Shown here: piece after piece, positions 1 through 12,853 of the stretch
Numbering within the stretch: position 1 is the first letter of the stretch
Layout of the letters: each line of letters opens with the position of its first letter
Program-made: the position numbers and the translations under genes
NCBI GenBank assembly: GCA_032718475.1
Contig: JAUCBJ010008221.1
Span: forward strand, 1-64,000
Reading direction: 5' to 3'
Length of the DNA: 64,000 nt
Source of the DNA: Nemertoderma westbladi
Lineage: Eukaryota > Xenacoelomorpha > Nemertodermatida > Nemertodermatidae
The notes under the pieces: model-generated
Seen by the model: the letters and a program-made list of their open reading frames with translations, nothing else
Database searches by the model: none
Told to the model about the DNA's origin: nothing

Positions 1-1431
1 CACAAGTCCACAACGTATGAAGACCTCCCATCATTAATGTACAGTAACCTTAGTCTCACCAAGGGTATTAGGATATACCCATTGAACTTGTTTGCCTATT
101 GCATTCAATGGTTCGCACCACAATACTATCTGTTGTCAATATTGTTAATATTTGTCTATTGAAAAATATTATTAAAAATTAATATTATTTTTCAAAACTT
201 TTAGCTAAACATTAAAACTCTAACTACCTTAAATATCACGGTACTAGTATGGTATGTATAACCGGTATTAGTATAGTATGTATACAGCAAATTTGTAAGA
301 ACCTTTGTGATTTTATTGGGGTTATTGTTGTCTTTATTGATAGTGGTGAATGTTGGTGAATTGGTGAACATTACTCGAAAATTTTGAAATTATATATAAA
401 AAACATTTGTTAAAACAATTAGAATTCGAAAGAAAATATCTAGAAATATCTATCAATATTTTTTTCAAAAAATACTAGCTAGTAAAAAAACACACTAGCT
501 ACCATAAAAAAATATCTATTAAGGTTCTAGAACATTCACCAATATCAAAAAAAAACACTATAAAACAATAGTATATTTTTTAATTTTCAAAAATAGTAGC
601 TAGTAAAAAAAACGAGCTATCATAAAAAAATTTATAATAAGGTTCTAGAACATTTACCAATGTTCTAGAACATAATAAAATGCCATAAAACCAAATAAAT
701 AGACACAAATGTGCTGTATACATTACATACTGTACTAGTACTGGTTATACATACTATACTAGTACCAATATCACAAAATTACTAGCTACCATCTTGCTAT
801 CAGAAGGCCAAATGTTAATTCTGGAACGTAAAACCTCTTGGCACAGTAATAACTACTGAAATAAGACAACAACATTCAAGTGCATGGTGTTTTTATTTGA
901 GAAATAATACATGTAACGTATTTACAGTTAGCTATAACAGTTCTAGAACATAGTTACTATGTGAAAGATTGACTTATTACTTAAAATTTTCCACGTTCAT
1001 TATAAAAGTCTCTAATTTCGTTGATGTTGTTCTTTACATCGAATGTATTTTATAATATTAAACAGGGAAGTCGTCATTATTTATAAAGTGTTTGTTAACG
1101 AAATTAATCAATGATAGATTGAACAACGTAATGCTACAAGTTTTAAGAAAGAATATCAAGATTTGACTGTGAATGGAAGTGTTTTAATGTCGTACTTCAA
1201 ATACTACTCACAGTTCGGCAATGGAAAAATGAAAAATAAGGAAAAATGGTGCTTTCCTCACCTTTGTCGTGATTTTTTCCCCAGGCCGCCTGACTATTTA
1301 GGGTGTCAATGTAATTAATACTGTCGAGATCGATTTTATATTCCAAAATCTGCTTGTGAGCTTTACTCAAATTCTTTTGATAGCGTTTGGCGAGAATTTT
1401 GGCATCTATCATAATTCAGTTTCAATCAGTT
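1..1431. repeat. AT-rich noncoding DNA with inverted and direct repeats
   Basis: I see no gene here. Two arms, about 231-292 and 713-777, are inverted copies of each other and share blocks such as GGTACTAGTATGGTATGTAT, so the stretch between them resembles a foldback element. Inside it, about 470-535 and 590-655 are direct repeats, each ending in GGTTCTAGAACATT. The palindrome TTCTAGAA occurs at 525, 643, 663 and 941. No terminal target duplication was found. Short ORFs here, such as the one at 1197-1412 on the minus strand, show no protein family features. Confidence 0.6.
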
Positions 1432-2019
1432 GATACTACTGTGTTTTGGGCACACCCCCAAAAAAAAATTTAAATAGTTAGTTTTTAAATAGTTAAAAAA
1501 AAATAATAATATAAAAAATTTTTTAAATAGTTAGTTTTTTTTAATTGCTACTTTTTTATGTTCTAGCACATATTATTATCTATTCATTTAATATAAAAAT
1601 TTTGTTCTAGAACAAATATTTCTTGTTCTTGAACAAAATAAATTGATTAGGTTCTTTTGTTGTTATCAAAGCAATATTTTTTGTTCTAGAACATTTTTTA
1701 AAAATATTGCTTTTTTGTGTTGTTTTTTATATCATTAGTGTTAAAAACAATTACTATAACAACTATAAATTATCATTGTAGCTAGTGATTTTTATTAAAT
1801 ATGTGATACAAAGATAACATACAGGTACTATAAAAAGTTAACAAAATTAACAAATTAGCTAGTTTTATTGTTCTAGAACAAAGAATATTTGTTCTAAAAA
1901 AAATTTTATATTAAATGAATATTATATAACATGTTCTAGAACATTAAAAAAAATAAAGTAACAAAAACTATCTAGTATAAAAAAAATTTAGGGGGGTGTG
2001 CCCAAAACACAGTAGCACC
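1432..2019. mobile_element. Foldback MITE, 588 bp, 9-bp target duplication
   Basis: The ends are inverted copies that include CTACTGTGTTTTGGGCACAC. The direct repeat CAATCAGTT flanks the element exactly, at 1423-1431 and 2020-2028, as a 9-bp target-site duplication. The similarity between the two halves continues well inward, roughly 200 bp per arm, around blocks such as TCATTTAATATAAAA and TTCTAGAA (1605, 1684, 1871, 1934), so it can fold into a long hairpin. There is no ORF, so it must depend on a transposase made elsewhere. A 9-bp duplication is usual for Mutator-like elements; that assignment is inference. Confidence 0.8.
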
Positions 2020-2379
2020 CAATCAGTTAAAATGCACTAGATAATATATATAAAGCTGATATATATAAAGCGTCTACGAATTTTTCAAGCACAAGCTAGT
2101 TTTTTTTTCAAAGCTAGTAGCTTGTGATGTTTTTGGCAGATAGTGTTTTATGAAAATTTTGCCAATAATTATTATAACATAACATTATTATAACATTTGG
2201 TAGTTTTATTATCTCTAAACCAACTGTATTGTGTACTGTGTATTTATTAAATAGAATAACTGATTCGGACATCTTACCGGTACGTACTGACGTATACTTC
2301 CATTTGTAATATTTAAAAAAATCACTAATCACTCAACCAGAATATTTCATTTGACACTATTAATCCTCCTAGCGATAGT

Positions 2380-4850
2380 GATAGGCCTACCGTCACAAAC
2401 ACGCGGTCAGAGAGAGAAATCAGCCAGAGAAGAGAGCAAGAGCAACACAAAAAACGTGAGAAACGTGAGCGTGAGAAACATGAGGATCAGGAACGCGAAC
2501 AAGCGGAACAGGAAGAGCGTGAGAAACGAGAGCAAGAGAACAGAAAGAACAGAGAGAAATTAGAGCGAGGAAGGAAGCGGAATTAAGAAACGAAGAAGCA
2601 AAAGAACAAGAGATATTACTAAATAAAAAAAAAGGAAGCAGTAGAGAGAGAGAGCAGAGAGAGTTATTAGCATTAGAGGAATTACAGTCAGATGCGGGAC
2701 GTATAGAACGGGGGGGGGGGGGCAACATGTAGGAAAGTAATTACCATGACAACCCTAACAAAAGGATACGTAAGTAAACAACCAGTGACCACTAATCCCA
2801 TAGAACAAGTAGTGAGACCTAAAGAGAAAAAAGGTAAGTTATCACAGAGGGATAATTACCTAACAGTTGCAGAGAATAATATATTAACTGGCACAGGGAA
2901 GATTAACCCAGTTGGAACTCAGGTTGCAAATAAATGTAAGGCAACGAATATTAATGACTATATCATATTTGACCAAATTAATTATGTAAAAAAAAACACA
3001 GTAGTAGCGCGGTTGTCACCAATACAGTAGGAGGGACATAGCCCAACTGTAGAGCAAACCCTGTAACTTATCCTATTCCTATAACTAGTACGGTGACATC
3101 TGCGGTGAAAACTGGTACATGTATTGAAACAGTCCAGAGTACGCGCGGCAAACTATGGGAAGGAAACCTAACCAGGATGTTGGACCATATCAGGACGAAA
3201 ATTATGTTTCCCATGGTCTGCCAGAGTGGGCGATATAACCACCAGCATTCCATGGAAATCCAATGGAAGCACAACCCCAGATAGAGTGCAATAGGGTCGT
3301 ATCCGCAGAAGTCGCGGCACAACCAGGGCATACAGCACTAAATCCAAATGCCAATGTATATGAGTATTACCCCAGAACTGTAGGGAGAGCAGACATAATA
3401 GAGCAGCCCTTATACGTAGAGGATGGGAGCAGAGCCCCCAATATAAAGCAGCACAATACAGCACGGAACCAATGGAACAGCAATACAACCAGTAGTGGTC
3501 AATTTATGCAGCACCAGTAAACCAACAAGAGCCCTATAGAGCGGCTAATCAACACGAGGCCCTTATAGCGCAAATGAAAAGCACCAAAGGAGTAGATCTG
3601 GCAAGGAACGAACAGTTAGGTGGAATAAATAGGATAAGTTGGCAAAATCAAGAATTTCGGCAAATCTACAATAGAGATCAAGTACAAGAGAAATGGATTA
3701 ATAGCCATAGAGAAGAACAAAGACAAACAGCAACAGTTAGGAGAAGCACACCAATTCAGAAACGAAAAGAGACCAATCAGAGTAAAAAGGGAGCTGGCAC
3801 CATCCATTGGCGAATGGAAAGTGGATAACGAAATGCCAACCATACCGGAGGTGAATGAGAGAGAGGAGAATCAACAGAACCCTAATCAAATCATCATCGT
3901 CATCATCATCATCACACGTCATCAAGATCCGCAAATGAAACAACGACAGAAGCAGCATTAGGACATATAGCCACGCTAGCAGAGGCAGTAAAGAATAAAT
4001 TTGAAATACCCGACGTAAAAACCATTCGAGTTTACGAGAGAACATCCAGAGGAGTTTATACAGTTTAAGAAATATTCATTCGGAAATATACAGTAGAAAT
4101 ATTCCCGATCAGCAAAAGATGAGATATCTGCTAGTAAATACTACATCCACAGCACACGAAGTGACGAAACAATATGTGGGATTAACAAAGGGGTTAACAC
4201 AAGGGTGGAGAGACGATTCGGAAATCCAGGAAACATACTACAAGCAATGGTGAATAAACTAGTAGTGGTTGGAAAGTTAGTAACAATACCGGAACTTCGA
4301 ACATTCACCGAGAGTGTAAACAAGGCAATAATATCGCTAGAGGAACTAGGAATACCACAGGAGTTAAACGCGACCCATAATATGAGAGCATTGGTAGACC
4401 TACTTCAACAGTATATCAGAAACTCGTGGCGAAAGGAAGCGGCGAACATCAGGTCGAGGGGTGGGAGAGAACCACAGCTAAAGTAATTAGGAGGATTCTT
4501 AGCGGACCAAATCGAGATTATCGATGATCCAGTATACTCTGGAGGAATTGTTACCCAGTAACAACAAACCGAAAGAAGTAAAGAAGAAGAAAGAAGTAAA
4601 AGAGAGAAAGCAGGTATATAAAAGGATGTTTGACTCAACAACGGGATCAGCAATACATGTTGTAAGTCATCACCATCGAGACCTGAAAAGTTAGCAGTTA
4701 AATTTATGGAACCAGTAGAACATCACGAGAGAGTAAATAAAGAAATATTTGGAACATGCAACCTAGTCAAGGTGCTATTTACATCCTAAGACGGATAACC
4801 ATTTGTTAAAAGAATGCGTAACATGGAAAGGACTAACACTAACACAAGAT
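2380..4850 (+). pseudogene. Decayed BEL/Pao-like gag remnant
   Basis: Plus-strand coding-like sequence is broken into several frames by stops and frameshifts. The 5' part (2400-2580) reads in one frame as a highly charged Arg/Glu/Gln/Lys-rich coiled coil. Later pieces (2746-3030, 3574-3828) are polar and Gln/Asn-rich. At 4205-4486 a 93-codon stretch has the pattern of the DUF1759 region of BEL/Pao gag proteins: an RFGNPGNI block, then a helical region ending in LVDLLQQYI. Further gag-like fragments run to about 4850, where the minisatellite starts. No protease, RT, integrase or LTR was found. A poly-G run (2710-2719) interrupts it. The family call rests on the DUF1759-like block only. Confidence 0.55.
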
Positions 4851-4852
4851 GA

Positions 4853-7800
4853 CCCGAGCTGTAACTCACTTGTGACCGAGCTGTAACTCACTTGTGAAAA
4901 AGCTGTAACTCACTTGTGACCGAGCTGTAACTTAATTGTGACCGAGCTGTAACTCACTTGTGACCGAGCTGTAACTCAATTGTGACCGAGCTGTAACTCA
5001 CTAGTGACCGAGCTGTAACTCACTTGTGACCGAACTGCAACTCACTTGAGACCGAGCTGTAACTCACTAGTGACCGAGCTGTAACTCACTTGTGACCGAG
5101 CTGTAACTCACTTGTGACCGAGCTGTAACTCACTTGTGATCGAGCTGTAACTCACTTGTGACCGAGCTGTAACTCACTTGTGACCGAACTGTAACTTACT
5201 TGTGATCGAGCTGTAACTCACTTGTGACCGAGCTGTAACTCACTTGTGACCGAGCTGCAACTCACTTGTGAACGAGCTGTAACTCACTTGTGACCGAACT
5301 GTAACTCACTTGTGACCGAGCTGTAACTCACTTGTATCCGAGCTGTAACTCACTTGTGACCGAGCTGTAACTCAATTGTGACCAAGCTGTAACCAACTTG
5401 TGACCGAGCTGTAACTTCTTGTGACCGAGCTGTAACTCACTTGTGACCGAGCTGTGACCAATGTGTGACCGAGCTGTAACTCACTTGCTTCCGAGCTGTA
5501 ACTTATTTGTGACCGAGCTGAAACTCACTTGTATCCGAGCTGTAACCCACTTGTGACCGTGCTGTAACTTAATTGTGACCGAGCTGTAACTAACTTGTAT
5601 CCGACCTGTAACCTACTTGTGACCGTGCTGTAACTCACTTGTGACCGAGCTGTAACTAACTTGTATCCGAACTGTAACCCACTTGTGACCGTGCTGTAAC
5701 TCACTTGTGACCGTGCTGTAACTCACTTGTGATCAAGCTGTAACCCACTTGTGATCGAGCTGTAACTCACTTGTGACCGAGCTGTAACTCACTTGTGACT
5801 GAGCTGTAAGTCACTTGTGACCGAGCTGCAACTCACTTGTGACCGAGCTGTAACCCACTTGTGACCGTGCTGTAACTCACTTGTGACCGAGCTGTAACTC
5901 AATTGTGACCAAGCTGTAACCCACTTGTGACCGAGCTGTGACCAACTTGTGACCGAGCTGTAACTCACTTGTATCCGAGCTGTAACTTATTTGTGACCGA
6001 GCTGAAACTCACTTGTATCCGAGCTGTAACCCACTTGTGACTGTGCTGTAACTTAATTGTGACCGAGCTGTAACTAACTTGTATCCGACCTGTAACCTAC
6101 TTGTGACCGAGCTCTAACTCACTTGTATCCGAGCTGTAACCCACTTGTGACCGTGCTGTAACTCACTTGTGACCGAGCTGTAACTCAATTGTCACCAAGC
6201 TGTAACCCACTTGTGACCGAGCTGTGACCAACTTGTGACCGAGCTCTAACTCACTTGTATCCGAGCTGTAACCCACTTGTGACCGTGCTGTAACTCACTT
6301 GTGACCGAGCTGTAACTCAATTGTCACCAAGCTGTAACCCACTTGTGACCGAGCTGTGACCAACTTGTGACCGAGCTGTAACTCACTTGTATCCGAGCTG
6401 TAAATTATTTGTGACCGAGCTGTAACTCAATTGTGACCGAGCTTTAACTCACTTGTGACCGAGCCTTAACTCACTTGTGATCGAGCTGTAACACACTTGT
6501 GACCGAGCTGTAACTCACTTCTGACCGAGCTGTATCTCACTTGTGACCGAGCTGTGCCTTACTTGTGACCGAGCTGTAACATACTTGTGATCGAGCTGTA
6601 ACTCAATTGTGACCGAGCTGTAACCTACTTGTGACCGAGCTGTAACCTACTTGTGACCGAGCTGTAACTCACTTGTGACTGAGCTGTAAGTCACTTGTGA
6701 CCGAGCTGCAACTCACTTGTGACCGAGCTGTAACTCACTTGTGACCGAGCTGTAACTCAATTGTGACCGAGCTGTAACTCATTTGTGACCGAACTGTAAC
6801 TCAATTGTGACCGAGCTGTAACTCACTAGTGACCGAGCTGTAACTCACTTGTGACCGAACTGCAACTCACTTGAGACCGGGCTGTAACTCACTAGTGACC
6901 GAGCTGTAACTCACTTGTGACCGAGCTGTAACTCACTTGTGACCGAGCTGTAACTCACTTGTGACCGAGCTGTAACTCACTTGTGACCGAGCTGTAACTC
7001 ACTTGTGACCGAGCTGTAACTCACTTGTGACCGAGCTGTAACTCAATTGTGACCGAGCTGTAACTCACTTGTGACCGAGCTGTAACTCAATTGTGACCGA
7101 GCTGTAACTCACTAGTGACCGAGCTGTAACTCACTTGTGACCGAGCTGTAACTCACTTGTGACCGAGCTGTAACTCACTTGTGATCGAGCTGTAACTCAC
7201 TTGTGACCGAGCTGTAACTCACTTGTGACCGAGCTGTAACTCACTTGCGATCGAGCTGTAACTCACTTGTGACCGAGCTGCAACTCACTTGTGAACGAGC
7301 TTTAACTCACTTGTGACCGAACTGTAACTCACTTGTGACCGAGCTGTAACTCACTTGTATCCGAGCTGTAACTCACTTGTGACCGAGCTGTAACTCAATT
7401 GTGACCAAGCTGTAACCAACTTGTGACCGAGCTGTAACTTCTTGTGACCGAGCTGTAACTCACTTGTGACCGAGCTGTGACCAATGTGTTACCGAGCTGT
7501 AACTCACTTGTATCCGAGCTGTAACTTATTTGTGACCGAGCTGAAACTCACTTGTATCCGAGCTGTAACCCACTTGTAACCGTGCTGTAACTTAATTGTG
7601 ACCGAGCTGTAACTAACTTGTATCCGACCTGTAACCTACTTGTGACCGTGCTGTAACTCACTTGTGACCGAGCTGCAACTAACTTGTATCCGAGCTGTTA
7701 CCCACTTGTGACCGTGCTGTAACTCACTTGTGATCAAGCTGTAACCCACTTGTGATCGAGCTGTAACTCACTTGTGACCGAGCTGTAACTCACTTGTGAC

Positions 7801-10345
7801 TGAGCTGTAAGTCACTTGTGACCGAGCTGCAACTCACTTGTGACCGAGCTGTAACCCACTTGTGACCGTGCTGTAACTCACTTGTGACCGAGCTGTAACT
7901 CAATTGTGACCAAGCTGTAACCCACTTGTGACCGAGCTGTGACCAACTTGTGACCGAGCTGTAACTCACTTGTATCCGAGCTGTAACTTATTTGTGACCG
8001 AGCTGAAACTCACTCATCCGAGCTGTAACCCACTTGTAACTGTGCTGTAACTTAATTGTGACCGAGCTGTAACTAACTTGTATCCGACCTGTAACCTACT
8101 TGTGACCGTGCTGTAACTCACTTGTGACCGAGCTCTAACTCACTTGTATCCGAGCTGTAACCCACTTGTGACCGTGCTGTAACTCACTTGTGACCGAGCT
8201 GTAACTCAATTGTCACCAAGCTGTAACCCACTTGTGACCGAGCTGTGACCAACTTGTGACCGAGCTGTAACTCACTTGTATCCGAGCTGTAAATTATTTG
8301 TGACCGAGCTGTAACTCAATTGTGACCGAGCTTTAACTCACTTGTGACCGAGCCTTAACTCACTTGTGATCGAGCTGTAACACACTTGTGACCGAGCTGT
8401 AACTCACTTCTGACCGAGCTGTATCTCACTTGTGACCGAGCTGTGCCTTACTTGTGACCGAGCTGTAACATACTTGTGATCGAGCTGTAACTCAATTGTG
8501 ACCGAGCTGTAACCTACTTGTGACCGAGCTGTAAGTCACTTGTGACCGAGCTGTAACTCACTTGTGATCGAGCTGTAACACACTTGTGACCGAGCTGTAA
8601 CTCACTTCTGACCGAGCTGTATCTCACTTGTGACCGAGCTGTGCCTTACTTGTGACCGAGCTGTAACATACTTGTGATCGAGCTGTAACTCAATTGTGAC
8701 CGAGCTGTAACCTACTTGTGACCGAGCTGTAAGTCACTTGTGACCGAGCTGTAACTCACTTGTGACTGAGCTGTAAGTCACTTGTGACCGAACTGCAACT
8801 CACTTGAGACCGAGCTGTAACTCAATTGTGACCGAGCTGAAACCCACTTGTGACCGAGCTGTAACTCACTTGTGACCGATCTGTAACCCTCTCAGACCAA
8901 CCTGTATCTCAGTTGTGACCGAGCTGTGCCTTACTTGTGACCGAGCTGTAACATACTTGTGACCGAGCTGTAACTCAATTGTGACAGAGCTGTAACCTAC
9001 TTGTGACCGAGCTGTAACTCACTTGTGACCGAGCAACTTGTGACCGAGCTGTAACTCACTTGTGACCGAGCTGTAACTCACTTGTGAATGAGCTGCAACT
9101 CACTTGTGATCGAGCTGTAACTCACTTGTGATCGAGCTGTGACCAACTTGTGACCGAGCTGTAACTCACTTGTTTCCGAGCTGTAACTTAATTGTGACCG
9201 AGCTGTAACTCAATTGTGACCGAGCTGTAACCCACTCAGACCACGGTGTATCTCAATTGTGACCGAGCTGTAATCCACTTGAGACCGAGCTGTAACTCAA
9301 TTGTTACCGAGCTGTAACCCACTTCTGACCGAGCTGTAACCCACTCAGACTTAGCTGTATCTCACTTGTGACCGAGCTGTGCCTTACTTGTGACCGAGCT
9401 GTAACATACTTGTGACCGAGCTGTATCTAAATTGTGACCGAGCTGTAACTTACTAGTGACCGAGCTGTAACTCACTTGTGATCGAGCTGTAACTCACTTG
9501 TTACCGAGCTGTAACTTACTTGTGACCGAGCTGTAACTCACTTGTGATCGAGCTGTATCCAACTTGTGACCGAGCTGTAACTCACTTGTGATCGAGTTAT
9601 AACCAACTTGTAATCGAGCTGTAACTAACTTGTAACTGAGCTGTAACTCAATTGTGACCAAGCTGTGAATCACTTGCTACCGAGCTGTAACCCACTTGTG
9701 ACCGAGCTGTAACTCACTTGTGACCGAGCTGTAACCAACTTGTAACCGAGCTGTAACTAACTTGTAACTGAGCTGTAACTCAATTATGACCAAGCTGTAA
9801 CTCACCTGTGACCAAGCTGTAACTCACTTGTGACCTAGCTGTAACTTACTTGATACCGAGCTGTAACTCACTTGTGACCGAGCTGTAACCAACTTGCGAT
9901 CGAGCTGTAACCAACTTGTGACCGAGCTGTAACTCACTTGTGACCGAGCTGTAACTCACTTGTGACCGAGCGGTAACATACTTGTGACCGAGCTGTAACT
10001 CACTTGTGACCAAGCTGTAACTCACTTGTGATCGAGTTGTAACCAATTTGTAACCGAGCTGTAACTAACTTGTAACCGAGGTGTAACTCATTTGTGACCG
10101 AGCTGTAACTCAATTGTGACAAAACTGTAACTCACTTGTGACCGAGCTGTAACTCACTTGTGATCGAGTTGTAACCAATTTGTAACCGAGCTGTAACTAA
10201 CTTGTAACCGAGCTGTAACCAACTTGTGACCGAGCTGTAACTCACTTGTGACCGAGCTGTAACTCACTTGTGACCGAGCTGTAACATACTTGTGACGAGG
10301 TGTAAATCACTTGTGATCGAGCTATAACTCACTTGTGACCGAGCT
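4853..10345. repeat. 22-bp minisatellite array, about 250 copies
   Basis: The unit contains GAGCTGTAACTCACTTGTGA and is 22 bp long, repeated for about 5.5 kb. Variant units (TTGTATCCGAG, CAATTGTGACC, CCGTGCTG) recur in fixed order, which shows higher-order structure. The block starting at 5381 is repeated at 7404 (offset 2023 bp), and about 199 bp (nine units) near 8370-8560 is duplicated immediately downstream. Because 22 is not a multiple of three, the short ORFs inside cycle through frames and are not genes. The 3' end grades into degenerate units before 10345. Confidence 0.95.
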
Positions 10346-10985
10346 GTAACCACCCATGACTCATGTAACTAAACTTCTGAAACAGAAAACGTGGTATCCT
10401 CGCCATAAACCAGTTCCAGTTTACTCGTAACCAATTTGTAACCTCATTCGTAACCCTAATGACTAATATGACTAATATACCACTATATGCCTACGATTTC
10501 CAAGAAATTAAATAATGTTTCAAATTTTATACAATCGGCATATTTGCTAGAAATGGAAATAAAAAAAATATAGTTTTTTGCCCATTGTATCGAATTCGAT
10601 CCAAATAAAATTTTCTTGAAAATAACGTTTACTAGTGTTGTATTTATATTTTAAATGTTATTTAAGTGTAATGCAGTAAAATCTGACCAAAAAATAATTT
10701 TTATTATAAAGGTTTCATAATTCCGGCCGTAAAGAGTTAAAGGAGCAGGTTAATAAAGGAGCAGGTTACAGAGGCGTGTTGGGGGAACCAAAACAATAAA
10801 CGACAATTAACACATGTTACAAGATTATGCAGGTTACTAAATTGTGGTAATAAGGGTCCGGTCAATAATACAAAATTAAAATATAAATCTAATATAAAGC
10901 TTCAATACGGTATTTAGAGGGTCCGGTCAATGGGTCCGGTCACAAAGTTGAGGTAATAAGGGTGTTGACATATTGTAACAAAATT
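10346..10985. repeat. Noncoding stretch with a dispersed GGAGCAGGTTAC repeat
   Basis: No gene is visible. At about 10739-10815 the motif AAAGGAGCAGGTTACAG, followed by ACCAAAACAATAAACGA, matches copies near 53161-53235 and 53938-53990, so this is a short interspersed repeat family. The word GGGTCCGGTCAAT recurs at about 10854, 10918 and 10930 as a local direct repeat. Confidence 0.6.
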
Positions 10986-11132
10986 ACATACATCATTGCT
11001 TGCAAAGGTCTTTTTTCAGATTTAAAGACCCTTGTTTATTTATGTAAACCTCCCTCGTTGCGCTCGCTCGGTACATAAATAATCTCGGGTCATAACGCTG
11101 CAAAGTGCTACTTTGCACACAATGATGTAAAT
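10986..11132. mobile_element. Short hairpin MITE (TGCAAAG family)
   Basis: The ends are inverted copies: ACATCATTGCTTGCAAAG on the left, and on the right the complement of CTTTGCACACAATGATGT. The centre holds CTCGTTGCGCTCGCTCGG. A related copy lies near 42241-42385. No ORF is present. Target duplication was not resolved. Confidence 0.6.
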
Positions 11133-11589
11133 AGTTATTACGGCCCGCGTTTTGTTATATTATTTGTTGTAAGTTACTTTTTTTGTCAAAGTCGTTAACA
11201 AGTTTGGCAAAAAAATAACACTTTTTTTTGTCAACAAAAAATCAATGTCAATGTTTAATTAAAATTTCAAAGTGTTGCAGTATTAAGTTTTTAATTAAGT
11301 CGGTAGCAAAACACAGACAGGTGGTTAATATCAATAACTGACCTCATAATAGAATAAACACAAACCAGCAAACACAACTGCATAATGCAGTCAGCAGTTA
11401 ACACAGAAAGTACAAAAAATTAACCACTACCGGTACGTTCAGTACAGTACTTAGTTTCTACTACCGCGGTACGGTAAGAAAGATATACTGACTACTGATA
11501 ACAAGAGGACCATCTTTCATAGCCACTATGGCGAATATTAACACAATTAATTTCCATGACATTTATTTTTTACACTAACTAGTTCTTGG

Positions 11590-11965
11590 TAATTTTATTA
11601 TAAATGTTATAGAACACGTGTTAGCTACCAATTTTGATAAATATTTTAGTTCTAGAACACAATTTTTTTGTTCTAGAACACATTTTGTTTTATTTATACT
11701 TTCTAGTATTTTCTTCTTTTTTATAAATGTTATAGAACACGTGTTATTTATCAATTTGGATACATATTTTTGTTCTAGAAAACATTTTATTTTTTTTAGA
11801 CTAGCTAAAATGTTTTCTACTTTTTTTATTTATAAATTTTAAATAACACCTGTTAGTTATCAATTTTGATACATATTATTGTTCTAGAAAACATTTTATA
11901 GAATATTTTTTGGAAAAAAATACCATCATAGTGACAGAAGGTCAAATATTTGTTCTAGAAAAAAA
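11590..11965. repeat. About 120-bp direct repeats carrying TTCTAGAA
   Basis: Three imperfect copies, starting near 11597, 11722 and 11837, share ATGTTATAGAACACGTGTTA, a CAATTTTGATA block and an ending TGTTCTAGAA. The palindrome TTCTAGAA occurs at 11650, 11671, 11773, 11882 and 11953. No gene is supported. The region 11133-11590 upstream is plain AT-rich DNA. Confidence 0.6.
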
Positions 11966-12130
11966 CCCATGATAAAAACCTTTTTCATATGAAAAAATTG
12001 GTCAAACTATGGGAACTCAAGGTGTAGTAATGCCCGAATCTCACGATGGAAGAAGAAGCTTCGATGGACGATATTTATGCTGAAATAGGCCCAGATAAAA
12101 GTGAGAAGACTTATAACAAATAAAACAACG

Positions 12131-12228
12131 TAAGTAGTGGCAAAAGTATTCTTTCTTTCTTATTTGTCTCGCTACGCTCGCCAAATAATCTCGCTCGATA
12201 AAAACGTATACTTTTTTGCCACCACTTA
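12131..12228. mobile_element. 98-bp hairpin element with CGCTCG centre
   Basis: The left arm begins TAAGTAGTGGCAAAAGTA and the right arm is its near-complement ending in GCCACCACTTA. The loop side carries CTCGCTACGCTCGCC. It belongs with the small hairpin elements at 25033-25168, 43099-43224 and 56714-56829 by layout. A half-element starting TTACATGGGAAAA follows at about 12254. Confidence 0.55.
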
Positions 12229-12853
12229 AATAATTATTATTATTTTTTTTTATTACATGGGAAAAGAACGTAGAACATTTTATACTCAAGTGAAAAAGTA
12301 GCAATTTTAGAATAAAATATAATTTCGACAATAATTGTTCTTACATTATAGAATTATTTTGTTATTGGGTGATTGGAAAAGGCCAAAATATGCCAAAATA
12401 GACCACTCCAAGCGATTTTTAAAACTAGCTAATGTTCTAGAACATTTTAACTGCAGTAATTCTGTAGGGGTGGTGTGAAGGAGCAAAAATAACAATGAAA
12501 AATTTATTATAATTATAATTTCCATAAAATATTTGATCTTCGCAAATCACACACAATAGAGACTATAATGTCGGCATTTGCGGACAACAAAGTGATTATC
12601 CAATCAATCTTCCAAAAATGCGGTTAATAAAATATTTATCCAATCAACGTTTATTATGTTCTCTGTTGATTCGCATTATTAATTCAGATCAATTCAGAAA
12701 CAAAAGTTGCTCCATTTTGAGGGGGGCCTTTCCCTCCAGAATTAAAAAAAACTGGTGTGAATTAAAAAAACAATTCAATTAACATCAAATATATTATATA
12801 TAAATATACTTTATATCAACAATAAAAAATATCGCACTGAAGAAATATCCATA

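Noticed and set aside
2351-2728. Two overlapping ORFs on opposite strands (Arg/Lys-rich and Ser/Leu-rich)
   Set aside because: Both are low-complexity consequences of GA-rich sequence; the gag-like reading lies in another plus-strand frame.
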